Assembly (NCBI RefSeq): GCF_001952935.1
Contig: NZ_CP018319.1
Span: 5,910,001-5,974,000 of the forward strand
DNA: 64,000 bases
From: Pseudomonas frederiksbergensis
Lineage (GTDB): Bacteria > Pseudomonadota > Gammaproteobacteria > Pseudomonadales > Pseudomonadaceae
Reading direction: 5' to 3'
The translations under genes were made by a program, and so were the position numbers. The notes beneath the pieces are model-generated. The model searched no databases and was not told the origin of the DNA. It saw nothing but the letters and a program-made list of their open reading frames with translations. Below, piece after piece: positions 7,693 through 17,093 of the stretch (positions are counted from its first letter, which is position 1; each line of letters opens with the position of its first letter).

Positions 7693-8961
7693 TTGTGCTG
7701 CGCACTGAAGCTGCGCAAGGAAGACACCATCATTCACCCTCATTCAAGGCTGAAAATCCTTTCGATCTTCGGTACCCGTCCGGAAGCCATCAAGATGGCG
7801 CCGTTGGTCAAGGCCCTTGCTGCAGAACCTGGCATTCATTCGCAGATATGCGTTACCGGCCAACATCAAAGCATGCTTAAACAGGTGCTGGATCTGTTCG
7901 ACCTCAAGGCCGATTTCACCCTCGATGTCATGACCCCCCATCAGACGCTCAACTCGCTGACGGCGGCGCTTTACGCGGCGATTGATCCGGTTCTGGAAAC
8001 GATTCGGCCGGACCGGGTGCTGGTGCATGGCGATACCACCTCGGCGATGGTGGCCGCGATGGCTGCGTTTCACCGTCGGATCCCGATCGGTCATGTGGAG
8101 GCCGGGTTGCGAACCGGTGATATCTACAGCCCATGGCCGGAAGAAATGAACCGGCGCTGCATCGATATGGGGGCGGACATGCTCTTTGCGCCGACTCACG
8201 AATCACGCAAAAACCTGCTCGACGAACGCCTTCAAGGTCGTTCCTTCGTGACCGGCAATACGGTGATCGACGCGTTGCAAATGACGGCGCGGCGCATTGA
8301 GCAGGACGCTGAGTTGCGTGCAAGCCTGGACCGGCAATTCCTGTTCCTGAAACCCGGCCGCAAGGTTCTGCTGGTGACCGGGCATCGTCGGGAAAACTTC
8401 GGCGAAGGCTTCCTCGATATCTGCAAGGCGCTGAGCCATTTGGCCCGACGGGCTGATATCCAGATCGTTTATCCGGTGCACTTGAATCCCAATGTCATGG
8501 GGCCGGTCACCGAGCACCTGGGCGACCTGCCCAACGTGCACCTGATCAAGCCACTTGACTACCTGGCGTTCGTGCGCCTGATGCAACGTGCGCATGTGAT
8601 CCTCACCGACTCCGGTGGCGTGCAGGAAGAAGCCCCCTCCCTGGGCAAACCCGTGCTGGTCATGCGTGACGTTACCGAACGCCCCGAAGCTGTCGCCGCG
8701 GGCACTGTGCGCCTGGTTGGCACCTCGCCCAACTCGATCATCGCTGGCGTCAATGCATTGTTCGATGACGACTTGCTGTGGCGCCGTTGCTCCCAGGCTG
8801 CCAACCCTTATGGCGATGGCAAGGCCAGTGCGCGCATCGTCGACGCCCTGATGGGTCGCCCGGTCGATGAATTCGTCGTGACACGGGGGCTTTTGCCCAA
8901 GTTCCTGCACTACCCGTCCGGGGTGCCTGTTACCGAAAAATATCACCCGGCCTTCACCTGA
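7693..8961 (+). CDS. wecB: UDP-N-acetylglucosamine 2-epimerase (non-hydrolysing)
   Basis: This enzyme interconverts UDP-GlcNAc and UDP-ManNAc in the cytosol. Family motifs are present: FGTRPEAIKMAPLV at the N-terminus, VHGDTTSAM, HVEAGLRTGD, PWPEEMNRR, TGHRRENFG and TDSGGVQEEAPSLGKP, which contributes to UDP binding. The length (up to 422 residues) is slightly above the usual 375-380 because of extra residues at both ends. The start is uncertain: the frame opens with TTG at 7693, but homologues usually begin close to the FGTRPEA motif, near 7753. It leads the bcsB-nfrB-nfrA-ybcH operon, with 36 bases to the next gene, so its product most likely feeds a ManNAc-containing glycan rather than enterobacterial common antigen. 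Confidence 0.85.
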   Translation: MCCALKLRKEDTIIHPHSRLKILSIFGTRPEAIKMAPLVKALAAEPGIHSQICVTGQHQSMLKQVLDLFDLKADFTLDVMTPHQTLNSLTAALYAAIDPVLETIRPDRVLVHGDTTSAMVAAMAAFHRRIPIGHVEAGLRTGDIYSPWPEEMNRRCIDMGADMLFAPTHESRKNLLDERLQGRSFVTGNTVIDALQMTARRIEQDAELRASLDRQFLFLKPGRKVLLVTGHRRENFGEGFLDICKALSHLARRADIQIVYPVHLNPNVMGPVTEHLGDLPNVHLIKPLDYLAFVRLMQRAHVILTDSGGVQEEAPSLGKPVLVMRDVTERPEAVAAGTVRLVGTSPNSIIAGVNALFDDDLLWRRCSQAANPYGDGKASARIVDALMGRPVDEFVVTRGLLPKFLHYPSGVPVTEKYHPAFT

Positions 8962-8997
8962 ACCGCTTCTCCCCTTATCAGCTCGAGATCTACCTGA

Positions 8998-11211
8998 ATG
9001 AAGTCTTCCGTTGCCATCCATACGGGTGCGTTCAGCGCCCTTGCCTGTGGCGTGAGTCTGCTCGCACTCATGCCGACCTTTGCTCTGGCCGCGGACAGCC
9101 CGCTTACCCAGGCGATCGACCGGCTCAATGCCGACACGCGCCAGGAGCGTGAGGTCCGCTTGAGCGATCTGGGGATCGACGCTCCCATCATCCTCGGTTC
9201 GACCGATGCCCGCCGCGAACTGTATCTGCCGGTACCGGCGGGTGTGCCGCTGACGGATGCCACCCTGAATTTCGACGCCAGCTACCTCAATGGCGAAGGC
9301 GGCCGCAACACGCTGCTGTTGTCGCTGGACGGTTATCCGGTGCGCGCGCAAGGACTCAGCGAACCCCAGGGCGACGCCAGCGTCACGCTCGGCGTGGATA
9401 AGAAAGCGAGAGAAAACGGCTCGTTGCGCCTCGGGGTTGCCTGGTCGTCAATCGTGTCCCGTGTGCTGTGCGAAGACGAACGCGCCATCGGCAACGTGTT
9501 GCGCATCGAACCGGACACCCGCCTCACTTACAGCTACGACGCCAGCCAGTTGCAGGACGTCGGTGCCGCCTGGACGGCATTGCCCGGCAAGCCGGGGATC
9601 ATGGTCGCACCGGGCACCTTGTCCGCCGAAAGCTACGACGCGGCCTGGCGCCTGGGTGTGGCACTGGAACGGATCGGCAAACACAGCCGCATCCTGCCCT
9701 TCCCCGCCGTGCAGGACAGCGTTGACCTGACCGGCCTGCGCATTCCGGCCGAACTGCAAATGATTCCAGCCTTCGCCAGCCTCAACGTCAAAGGCCCGCA
9801 CGTTCTGGCGAACCCGGCAGAAATCGGCGCCCTGTTGATGTTGGGACAGACGCCGAACGTCCAGGCGGATCTGGCCGTCAACGATCCGCAACTGCTCAAA
9901 GCCGTCAACGAATCGCTAGACGCGTTGCAGAGCCAGGTTCAAGGCCTGGACGCAACGGCAGCCAGCGCCTTTACGCAATGGCGTGAGCGGCATATCAACG
10001 CAGGCCTGGCCGCCACCGGCACTGACAACGTGCGCCTCGCATTGCTGGGCACCCGCCCGGTGCTGATGATCGCGCCACAAGCGACCGGCAAGGCACTGGC
10101 CTTGTTCAGTTCAGCCTGGAACACACTGGCACGCAGCCGCCAATTGACCGTCAGCGAAGCACAAATGCCCTTGAGCGCCGACGGCCGCGTGGCCTTGTCG
10201 CGCCTGGGTGGAAACGCCGGCGCCATTGACGTGCTGGCCAAATCCGACTGGAGCACCTCGTTCCCGCTGGGCAGCGTCGCCTACGACGGTCGTTTGCCGG
10301 TGAAGGCCGTGATCGATGTGTCTGCCGCCCCTGGCGCCTCGGATACCGCGCCGGTGGCCTCGCTGTTTCTCAACGATTACCTGATCGGCGCGCAACAGCT
10401 GGTGGCCGACGGTGAGAAGCAACGCATCGAAGCGCGAATCCCGCGGTACGCCCTGGGTTCGAAAAACGTGCTGCGCGTCTCTTTCCAGCGTCAGCCGGTC
10501 AGCGACCGTTGCCTGGAAACACCACAGGCCTTCCCGGTCTCAGTGCTGCCGACCAGCCACATCGTGCTGGAAAAAACCGCGTTGGATGATGACTTCTCCG
10601 GCATGGCTGCGCGCTTTGCCATGGACGCGCAAATCCTCGTGCCGCAGGCCTACCTTGAGCAACCGGCGAGCAGTTTGCCGCAAGTGATTTCGGTCGCTGA
10701 TGCCGCCGGTGTTTCGCCGCTGCGGGCGCACCTGAACGTCAGCGCCGACTCCAAGGTTTCGGCCACGCCGGACAAAGCTTTCCTGGCGTTCGAGCTGCCG
10801 ATCAAGGACAGCAAAGAGTCGGTGCAGGTCGATGAGCAGGGTCGCCTGCGCATCAATCACAAGGATCAGGTGCTGCTGGACGTACATCCCCTCAATCATC
10901 TGGCCTCGCTGCAAGTGGTGGATGCCGGCGGCCAACACGGTCTGGTCTATCACGCCCTGGGCAACGACGCGCCTCGCTTCGCCAGGCAGATTCTGCTGAC
11001 CCGCGGCGACGTGGCCATCCTCGGTGATAACGGCGTGCTGTCCACCTTCGATGCCAAGGATCCAAGTGGCAGCCAACTGATCGACAACGACGAACCCAAG
11101 AGCCTGGACGCCTGGCGCACGCCGTCGCTGTTGTGGCTGATTCCGGGTGGAATCCTGTTGGTCCTCATCCTGATGCTGGCTGGCCGTAACGCCCGTCGCA
11201 ATCGCCAGTAA
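8998..11211 (+). CDS. BcsB-like periplasmic synthase subunit
   Basis: This 737-residue protein has a signal peptide (cleavage near FALAAD, residue 32), a long periplasmic region and a single C-terminal transmembrane helix (LLWLIPGGILLVLILML) with a short basic tail. This is the architecture of BcsB, the inner-membrane-anchored periplasmic partner of cellulose synthase. Motifs such as RRELYLPVPAGVPL and LNFDASYLNGEGGRNTLLLS match the family's carbohydrate-binding/flavodoxin-like repeats. BcsB proteins are often annotated as c-di-GMP-binding, but in cellulose synthase the sensor is BcsA. Here the likely partner is the NfrB-like glycosyltransferase starting 12 bases downstream. It may guide the nascent glycan into the periplasm. 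No cellulose synthase gene is present. Confidence 0.8.
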   Translation: MKSSVAIHTGAFSALACGVSLLALMPTFALAADSPLTQAIDRLNADTRQEREVRLSDLGIDAPIILGSTDARRELYLPVPAGVPLTDATLNFDASYLNGEGGRNTLLLSLDGYPVRAQGLSEPQGDASVTLGVDKKARENGSLRLGVAWSSIVSRVLCEDERAIGNVLRIEPDTRLTYSYDASQLQDVGAAWTALPGKPGIMVAPGTLSAESYDAAWRLGVALERIGKHSRILPFPAVQDSVDLTGLRIPAELQMIPAFASLNVKGPHVLANPAEIGALLMLGQTPNVQADLAVNDPQLLKAVNESLDALQSQVQGLDATAASAFTQWRERHINAGLAATGTDNVRLALLGTRPVLMIAPQATGKALALFSSAWNTLARSRQLTVSEAQMPLSADGRVALSRLGGNAGAIDVLAKSDWSTSFPLGSVAYDGRLPVKAVIDVSAAPGASDTAPVASLFLNDYLIGAQQLVADGEKQRIEARIPRYALGSKNVLRVSFQRQPVSDRCLETPQAFPVSVLPTSHIVLEKTALDDDFSGMAARFAMDAQILVPQAYLEQPASSLPQVISVADAAGVSPLRAHLNVSADSKVSATPDKAFLAFELPIKDSKESVQVDEQGRLRINHKDQVLLDVHPLNHLASLQVVDAGGQHGLVYHALGNDAPRFARQILLTRGDVAILGDNGVLSTFDAKDPSGSQLIDNDEPKSLDAWRTPSLLWLIPGGILLVLILMLAGRNARRNRQ

Positions 11212-11223
11212 CGGAAGCCTTCG

Positions 11224-13338
11224 ATGACGTCGCTCTATTGGCCCTATTGGCTGGCCCACTACTACAGCTTCCTGGAGATCTCGACCATCGTGGTCGCGGT
11301 GCTGATCCTGATTTCCAGCCTGGACGACCTGTTTATTGACCTGTGGTACTGGTCTCGCCGCCTGTTTCGCAAGTTCACTGCGGACCGCAGATACCGGCCG
11401 CTGACCGCCGAACAGTTGATGGCCCGGGATGAACAGCCTCTGGCAATCATGGTCCCGGCCTGGCTGGAATATGACGTCATCGCCCCGATGATCGAAAACA
11501 TGGTCTCGACCCTCGATTACCAGAACTATGTGGTTTTCGTCGGCACCTACATCAACGACCAGCGCACCATCGATGAAGTGGAACGCATGCGTCGGCGTTA
11601 CAAGCAGCTGCATCGCGTGGAAGTCCCGCATGCCGGGCCAACCTGCAAGGCCGACTGCCTGAACTGGGTGATCCAGGCCATCTTCCTGCACGAAAAAACC
11701 CACGGCATGACCTTCGCTGGCGTCGTGTTGCACGACAGCGAGGACGTGCTGCACCCGCTGGAGTTGCGCCTGTTCAACTACTTGCTGCCGCGCAAGGACA
11801 TGATCCAGTTGCCCGTGGTTTCGCTGGAGCGCAACTGGTACGAATGGGTGGCCGGCACTTACATGGACGAATTCGCCGAATGGCATGGCAAGGATCTGGT
11901 GGTGCGTGAAAGCATGACCGACACGGTGCCATCGGCCGGAGTCGGTACCTGTTTCTCCCATCGTGCCTTGCGAGTACTGGCCGGGGAAACCCAGAACCAG
12001 CCGTTCAACACGGACAGCCTCACCGAGGACTATGACGTCGGCGCACGCCTGGCCAACGTGGGCATGAACGCAATCTTCGTACGCTTCCCGGTGCAGTTTC
12101 GCGTGCTGCGCAAATCATGGTTTCGCAAGCCTTACGAATCGACCCTGAAGATGCCGTTGTGCGTTCGCGAATTCTTTCCCGACACCTTTCGCACTGCGTT
12201 TCGCCAGAAAGCCCGCTGGACACTGGGCATTGGCCTGCAAGGCTGGGAGCAAATGGGCTGGAGCGGCTCACTGGCCAATCGATACCTGCTGTTCCGTGAC
12301 CGCAAAGGCATAGTGACGGCGTTCGTCAGCATCATCGCCTACGTGATTCTCTTGCAGTTGCTGGGCCTGATTATCCTGCGCCAGAGTGGCCTGTGGGATG
12401 TGAGCTTCCCGACCCCGTTTGAAACCAGTGGCGTGATCAAATACTTGCTGCTGGCCAACGGTATCGCGCTGGCCTGGCGTATCGCGCACCGCTGCTATTT
12501 CACCACCGTGCTGTACGGCTGGCAGCATGGTTTGCTGTCCATTCCGCGGATGGTCGTGGGCAACTTCGTCAACTTCATGGCCGCCTCACGGGCCTGGCGC
12601 ATGTTCCTGGTCGGCAAGGTGCTGAACCGCAAGCTGGTGTGGGACAAAACCATGCACGACTTTCCGTCCACCGACCTGGTTGCTTTCGCACCGCGCAAGT
12701 TGGGCAGCGTATTGCTGTCCTGGCAGGCGATCAACGAAACCGACCTGCAAAGCGCCCTCGCCGAACAGAAAACCCGGCACATGCCATTGGGGCGGATATT
12801 GCTCAGTAACGGCTGGCTGGATGACGAGACACTGGCTGAAGCCATTGCCTTTCAGAACGACTTGCCGCGCGTGTTCAATGTGGCGGCCATGGCTCAGGAT
12901 TCCACCCAGGCCCTGGACGATGAATTCGCCCTGCGCTGGCGCGTAGTGCCGCTTGGTTTGAATGCCGACGGCCGAGCGCAAGTCGCGGTGGCCAGTCCAC
13001 TGACAGCTGAAGGCCTGCAACAGATCAGCGATGAACTGGGCACCGAACCGCTACAGCTGATCGCCCGGGAAAGCGAAATCGTCGCGCAGTTGCGTCAACA
13101 GAACGTGCGTGAAGGCCAATCGGTGCCGGATGCGCGAGCGCCACTGTTGGGTGACCTGCTGATCGAAATGGGGCTACTGGATCGCGACGTGTTCAGTCGC
13201 GCCATGTTGCAGTACCGCCCACAGCATCACGGACGCATCGGCGACTATCTGGTCGACAGCGGCGTGTTGCCCCGCACCACCATCGAAAAGGCCGTGGCCC
13301 GTCAGCACAGCCACTACCCTGAGGAACTTCCGGCATGA
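11224..13338 (+). CDS. nfrB: NfrB-like inner-membrane glycosyltransferase with MshEN-type c-di-GMP modules
   Basis: This 704-residue GT2-type processive transferase resembles E. coli NfrB (phage N4 adsorption protein B). It has an N-terminal TM helix (about 15-35), then a glycosyltransferase domain with VPAWLEYDVI, VLHDSEDVLHP (DxD-like metal site), TEDYDVG (catalytic base region) and RQKARWTLG (the Q/RxxRW motif). Several TM helices follow (about 360-460). The C-terminus carries two stretches, about 485-550 and 637-700, with the MshEN pattern LGxxLLxxGxLxxxxLxxAxxxQ. MshEN modules bind c-di-GMP, so activity is probably switched by that messenger. The stop overlaps nfrA by ATGA. It presumably polymerises a sugar supplied by the epimerase. 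Confidence 0.85.
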   Translation: MTSLYWPYWLAHYYSFLEISTIVVAVLILISSLDDLFIDLWYWSRRLFRKFTADRRYRPLTAEQLMARDEQPLAIMVPAWLEYDVIAPMIENMVSTLDYQNYVVFVGTYINDQRTIDEVERMRRRYKQLHRVEVPHAGPTCKADCLNWVIQAIFLHEKTHGMTFAGVVLHDSEDVLHPLELRLFNYLLPRKDMIQLPVVSLERNWYEWVAGTYMDEFAEWHGKDLVVRESMTDTVPSAGVGTCFSHRALRVLAGETQNQPFNTDSLTEDYDVGARLANVGMNAIFVRFPVQFRVLRKSWFRKPYESTLKMPLCVREFFPDTFRTAFRQKARWTLGIGLQGWEQMGWSGSLANRYLLFRDRKGIVTAFVSIIAYVILLQLLGLIILRQSGLWDVSFPTPFETSGVIKYLLLANGIALAWRIAHRCYFTTVLYGWQHGLLSIPRMVVGNFVNFMAASRAWRMFLVGKVLNRKLVWDKTMHDFPSTDLVAFAPRKLGSVLLSWQAINETDLQSALAEQKTRHMPLGRILLSNGWLDDETLAEAIAFQNDLPRVFNVAAMAQDSTQALDDEFALRWRVVPLGLNADGRAQVAVASPLTAEGLQQISDELGTEPLQLIARESEIVAQLRQQNVREGQSVPDARAPLLGDLLIEMGLLDRDVFSRAMLQYRPQHHGRIGDYLVDSGVLPRTTIEKAVARQHSHYPEELPA

Positions 13339-15875
13339 ACCGTCCCTTCCTGACCCTCATGGCCACGGGACTGTGCCTGTTACCCGCCGTTGCGCCTGCC
13401 GAGACGCTGCCATTGCCGTTGACCGGCCCGGCCTATGTCACGGCCAACGAGGCCTATAGCGCTTACGAACGCAAAGACTACGACCTGGCCATTGCCAAGG
13501 CCCGCGAGGCACTGCGTCAACGGGCCGATATCACCCGTTTGAACACGCTGATTACCTTGGCGCAGCGCGACAAGGATCTGCGTGATCATCCCAAACGCTA
13601 CCCACAGTCGCGCCAAGCCCCGGGCTTCGGCGCCGCGGCAAAGGCATTCAAGGCCTATGATCGCGATGACTTCGGCGCGGCTGCCCAGGCGGCACGCACC
13701 GCTGTCGCCCAGGCGCCGAAACGCATGGATTATCGGCTGCTGCTAATCGAGTCCTTGCAGCGTCAACAGCATCTGCAAGAAGCGGATCAGGCCACCACCC
13801 AGGCACTGGCGATGTTCCCGGACGACGAGACTTTGCTGCTGCGTCGTGAAGCGATTCGTCGTCAACTGGCGGCGCCGCTGGCGGTACAGGGGTATCACGC
13901 CCTGGAGCAAGGCAATGTGACCTTGGCCGTTGACCAGGCCAGGAAAGCCGTCGCCTGGGCGCCCGAGATCAGCGCCAATCAGCAACTGCTGATCAGTGCG
14001 CTGCTGGCTGGCAAGGATTACCGCGGCGCCGAACAGGCTGCGTCTGCAGCATTGGCACAGGACGATAGGGACGCTGCGCCGTGGATTTTGCGCAGCTACG
14101 CCCTCGATCGCCAGGGCAAAACCCGGTTAGCCCAGGCTGACCTGAATCACGTGCTGGCCGTCGATGGCCTGCCGAAAGCGGAAACCCGCCACATTCGGTT
14201 TTTCGCCGCCGACACCGCGTTGGCCCATGGCGAGCCGCAGCAGGCGCTCGATCATTTGCAGCCACTGACCGACGATGACAGCGGCGAACTGGCCCGCCGA
14301 CGGACTGCCGCGCGAGTGGCGTTGCGGCAGAAAAACAACGGTTTGAACGCTGTCGCCCTCTTTCCGGCACCCGCATTGAACTGTCAGGAAAGTGCCTTCG
14401 GCCTGGTCTGCAATATCTGGCCAGGCAACCGGCGCGACGGGGGAACCGACATGGCCTCCCAGGCCTACGCGGCCTTGGCCCGCAAGGATTCCGGGACGGC
14501 AGTTGCCCTGGCCCAGGTAGCCATTGATCGCGCACCGAACAATCCGGCCTACCGACGTTTGTTGGTCAGCGCCCTGAGTGAGCAGAAACGTCTCCCCGAC
14601 GCCATTACGGCAGCCAACGACGGCCTCAAGTTCAATGCCGATGACGCGCAACTGTTGGCCCAGCGTGGTCGTCTGCGTCAGCAATCGGGGGACGATGCCG
14701 GGGCTCGCAAGGACTTTACCCAGGCCTTGGCACTGGGCAGCTTGCCCGCTTATGAGGAGGCCAGCCTGTATGCGGCGATCGGTCAGCGCCGAACTGCGCG
14801 CGAGCGATTGCAGCAAGCACGGGCAACGGGCGAACTGGAACCGATGAGCGACCTGCAGATCGCCTACCTGTCCGTCCAGGCGGGTGATGACGACGGCGCC
14901 CACACGTCATTCCGCAACGCCGATGCCAATAACCGGCTCACGCCGAAGGCAACGCAGGACGCGGCGTATACCGCAATGCGGGTCAATGACGACGAGCAAG
15001 CCGTCAGCTATTTCAAGCGCGTCATCGACGCACAAGCCTCCGGCGAACGGGACATGTCCGCGCAGCAGTTGTTCGATACCCGCCGCGCAGTGGCCGATGT
15101 TTCGCGCACCTGGGGCTTGACCAGCACCACCAGTTATCGCGGCAACAATTCCAGCAGTGGCCTGAGTTCAGCCCCCAGCGGCGCCAGTAGCAATGACAGC
15201 TTGCAGAACAGCACTGAACTGTCCTGGCGCCCCTTGGGTTATCGCAACGCCCGTTTCGTCGAACTCTACGGACGCGTCACCGACACGCTGTGGAGCAAGA
15301 ACGGCGACTCGGATACTGGTTTCGATGCGCTGCAAGGCGCTGTCGGCATACGGGTCAAACCGTTCACCTCGCTGAATGTGATGGCCGCGGTCGAACGCAC
15401 GTTCCCGTTGGGATCGTCGGACATTGACGGTGATTGGCTGGTGCGCCTGGGCTACGGTTCAAGTATCGGCACCGATCTGCGGGTCGATGCCTCCAGTTGG
15501 TGGACCTCGCAGTTGTTCGCCGAGGCCGGGCACTACATCAACGACTCGCGAGACTATTTCAACAGCGAATGGCAGGTGGGTCGCAGCTACGCTATTGGTG
15601 GCGCAGGCTCGCGCTGGGTGAGTTTCCCGCATGTCGTGGCGGCGTTCGACTACGATTCCAAAATGAACAGCGGGACCGATGCCGATGGCAGCACCGACTC
15701 ATCATCCGGCAAGGCCGGTGGCGTGGGTGTCGGTAATAACGTTCGCTACTGGTTCCGCGAGGATGCCTACAACGCTCCCCGCTCCTACGTGGATTTTTCC
15801 TTGCAGTATCGCGTGAAGGTGCTGGGTGACGATCGCGCTCAAGGCGTGTTCGGGCGCCTGACTTATTCCTATTGA
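13335..15875 (+). CDS. nfrA: NfrA-like outer-membrane glycan exporter (TPR plus C-terminal barrel-like domain)
   Basis: This 846-residue protein has a signal peptide (cleavage near APAETLP) and a long alpha-helical TPR-like region (about 35-590) built of repeats such as AYSAYERKDYDLAIAKAREAL. The C-terminal part (about 600-846) is beta-rich, with alternating aromatic residues, and ends in the outer-membrane-like QGVFGRLTYSY. E. coli NfrA, the N4 phage adsorption protein, has the same TPR-plus-C-terminal-domain plan, as do exporters such as BcsC and PgaA. It is translationally coupled to nfrB (ATGA) and followed 11 bases later by a YbcH-like gene, matching the E. coli nfrB-nfrA-ybcH order. Likely secretes or anchors the glycan across the outer membrane. 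Confidence 0.85.
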   Translation: MNRPFLTLMATGLCLLPAVAPAETLPLPLTGPAYVTANEAYSAYERKDYDLAIAKAREALRQRADITRLNTLITLAQRDKDLRDHPKRYPQSRQAPGFGAAAKAFKAYDRDDFGAAAQAARTAVAQAPKRMDYRLLLIESLQRQQHLQEADQATTQALAMFPDDETLLLRREAIRRQLAAPLAVQGYHALEQGNVTLAVDQARKAVAWAPEISANQQLLISALLAGKDYRGAEQAASAALAQDDRDAAPWILRSYALDRQGKTRLAQADLNHVLAVDGLPKAETRHIRFFAADTALAHGEPQQALDHLQPLTDDDSGELARRRTAARVALRQKNNGLNAVALFPAPALNCQESAFGLVCNIWPGNRRDGGTDMASQAYAALARKDSGTAVALAQVAIDRAPNNPAYRRLLVSALSEQKRLPDAITAANDGLKFNADDAQLLAQRGRLRQQSGDDAGARKDFTQALALGSLPAYEEASLYAAIGQRRTARERLQQARATGELEPMSDLQIAYLSVQAGDDDGAHTSFRNADANNRLTPKATQDAAYTAMRVNDDEQAVSYFKRVIDAQASGERDMSAQQLFDTRRAVADVSRTWGLTSTTSYRGNNSSSGLSSAPSGASSNDSLQNSTELSWRPLGYRNARFVELYGRVTDTLWSKNGDSDTGFDALQGAVGIRVKPFTSLNVMAAVERTFPLGSSDIDGDWLVRLGYGSSIGTDLRVDASSWWTSQLFAEAGHYINDSRDYFNSEWQVGRSYAIGGAGSRWVSFPHVVAAFDYDSKMNSGTDADGSTDSSSGKAGGVGVGNNVRYWFREDAYNAPRSYVDFSLQYRVKVLGDDRAQGVFGRLTYSY

Positions 15876-15886
15876 AAGGCACTGCC

Positions 15887-16750
15887 GTGAAAGTCTTTAA
15901 CTACAACGTCAGTCGCGCGGCTGTTGCTGCGCTCCTGTTTGCCGTCACGCTTGCCGCAACGACCGGCGTGCTCTACGTGACGCGCACCCAGGCTGTCGAA
16001 CCGGGGATTGTCGGCATCGTCTGGCAGCCGGACAACCAGACCGTCGGCATCAGCGGGCACTGGGAAAAACTCGGGGCTCGTGAGTTGCTGGTGCAGTGGA
16101 CTGTGGTCGACGATCAGGCCTTCATTCCCGGTACCGGCTTGCCCGGCGTGCCGGTGCTACCCGACTGGGCGCGCATCGCCAAGGCGCCCTGGGCGCAGGA
16201 TGTCATCCTTGGGCTGGCGGGTTATTTCAGCGAAAACCGTTCACGGGACAACATCGAGCAACTGGCTGCTGTCTCGGAACGCATCGCCAAACTGCCCACG
16301 CCGTTAAACGTCACCGGCTGGTATTTCCCCGTCGAAGTCGACCCGAGCTGGACCCGTGCCAAAGAGCTGCCCGCCCTGCTGGCCAAATTACCGCGACCGT
16401 TATGGATCAGTGTTTATGACGGCGCCAATATCGGCCCTGCCGCCACGGCCGAATGGCTCAAACGCTGGCTGCCGGATGACATCGGCGTGTTCTTCCAGGA
16501 CGGCGTCGGTGTCTACGCCCGCAGCGCGCCGGTCGCCAGAACCTACGCCGACGCCTTGCGCCAGCGTCTGGGTGAAAAACGTGTGCGCATCATCGTCGAA
16601 GCCTTTCGCCCGAGTTTCGGTGGCGGATTCCGCTCCGCGACGGCCGCCGAGCTCAAGACCCAATTGGCGGCCTATGACGGTTATCCGCTCTACCTGTTCG
16701 ACGGACCGCACTACGTGACCCCTGAGTTGGTGGAGCAACTGGTGCGCTAA
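15887..16750 (+). CDS. ybcH: YbcH-like periplasmic protein (probable TIM-barrel, DUF4434-type)
   Basis: The product is about 287 residues with an N-terminal signal/anchor helix (AAVAALLFAVTLAATTGVLYV) and a periplasmic domain. It begins GIVWQPDN and contains HWEKLGARELLVQWTVVD and GWYFPVEVDP, with a C-terminal YLFDGPHYVTPELV. This resembles E. coli YbcH, encoded beside nfrA/nfrB, and the DUF4434-like glycosidase-fold proteins; I infer a glycan-processing role. Conserved acidic residues are visible but no catalytic pair can be assigned. I chose the GTG at 15887 because AAAGG sits 7 bases upstream; an in-frame TTG at 15872 overlaps the nfrA stop. It is the last gene of the operon. Confidence 0.75.
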   Translation: MKVFNYNVSRAAVAALLFAVTLAATTGVLYVTRTQAVEPGIVGIVWQPDNQTVGISGHWEKLGARELLVQWTVVDDQAFIPGTGLPGVPVLPDWARIAKAPWAQDVILGLAGYFSENRSRDNIEQLAAVSERIAKLPTPLNVTGWYFPVEVDPSWTRAKELPALLAKLPRPLWISVYDGANIGPAATAEWLKRWLPDDIGVFFQDGVGVYARSAPVARTYADALRQRLGEKRVRIIVEAFRPSFGGGFRSATAAELKTQLAAYDGYPLYLFDGPHYVTPELVEQLVR

Positions 16751-16870
16751 ACCCATCGCCTCAATGGCACCGAAACATCCAGAAATTGTCGCACTTTAAA
16801 CAGCGCTACATTTCTCGCGCAAAGATTGAATGCGGAGATTTAATCATGAGCACAACACAGCGACCAAGCC

Positions 16871-17093
16871 TATGACCTTGGAGTGAAAGTCATTCATATC
16901 GCCGAATACGATTCTCAGTGTGCTGATCGCCGTAAAGAAATCGGAGAGTTCGTAAACACATGGTCAGTGGAAGGCTTCATCCCCGGAGGCCTGCCAGCCC
17001 GCTGAACTTGGCTGGGGCAGCCATGAGTTTCCGGAGCACAGCATTCAGCCGGACGACCCTTGGCAATTCCGCAATTTTCGAGCCGGCTGGTGA
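16871..17093 (+). pseudogene. hss: Homospermidine synthase relic (internal deletion plus frameshift)
   Basis: Two frames read as pieces of homospermidine synthase. The first (from 16871) gives GVKVIHIAEYDSQ and FVNTWSVEGF. After a one-base shift near 17000 a second frame gives QPAELGWGSHE, then runs directly into DDPWQFRNF and a stop. In intact Hss the VNTWSVEGF...QPAELGWG segment is central and the DPWQFRNF motif is at the extreme C-terminus, so roughly 200 residues between them are missing, as is the whole N-terminal half. There is no usable start. The intact enzyme is NAD-dependent and makes sym-homospermidine from putrescine. This is clearly dead and indicates past deletion at this site. 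Confidence 0.85.

Noticed and set aside
8998..11211. Cellulose synthesis operon
   Set aside because: The BcsB-like protein is not accompanied by bcsA, bcsC, bcsZ or other bcs genes; the neighbours are NfrB/NfrA-type.
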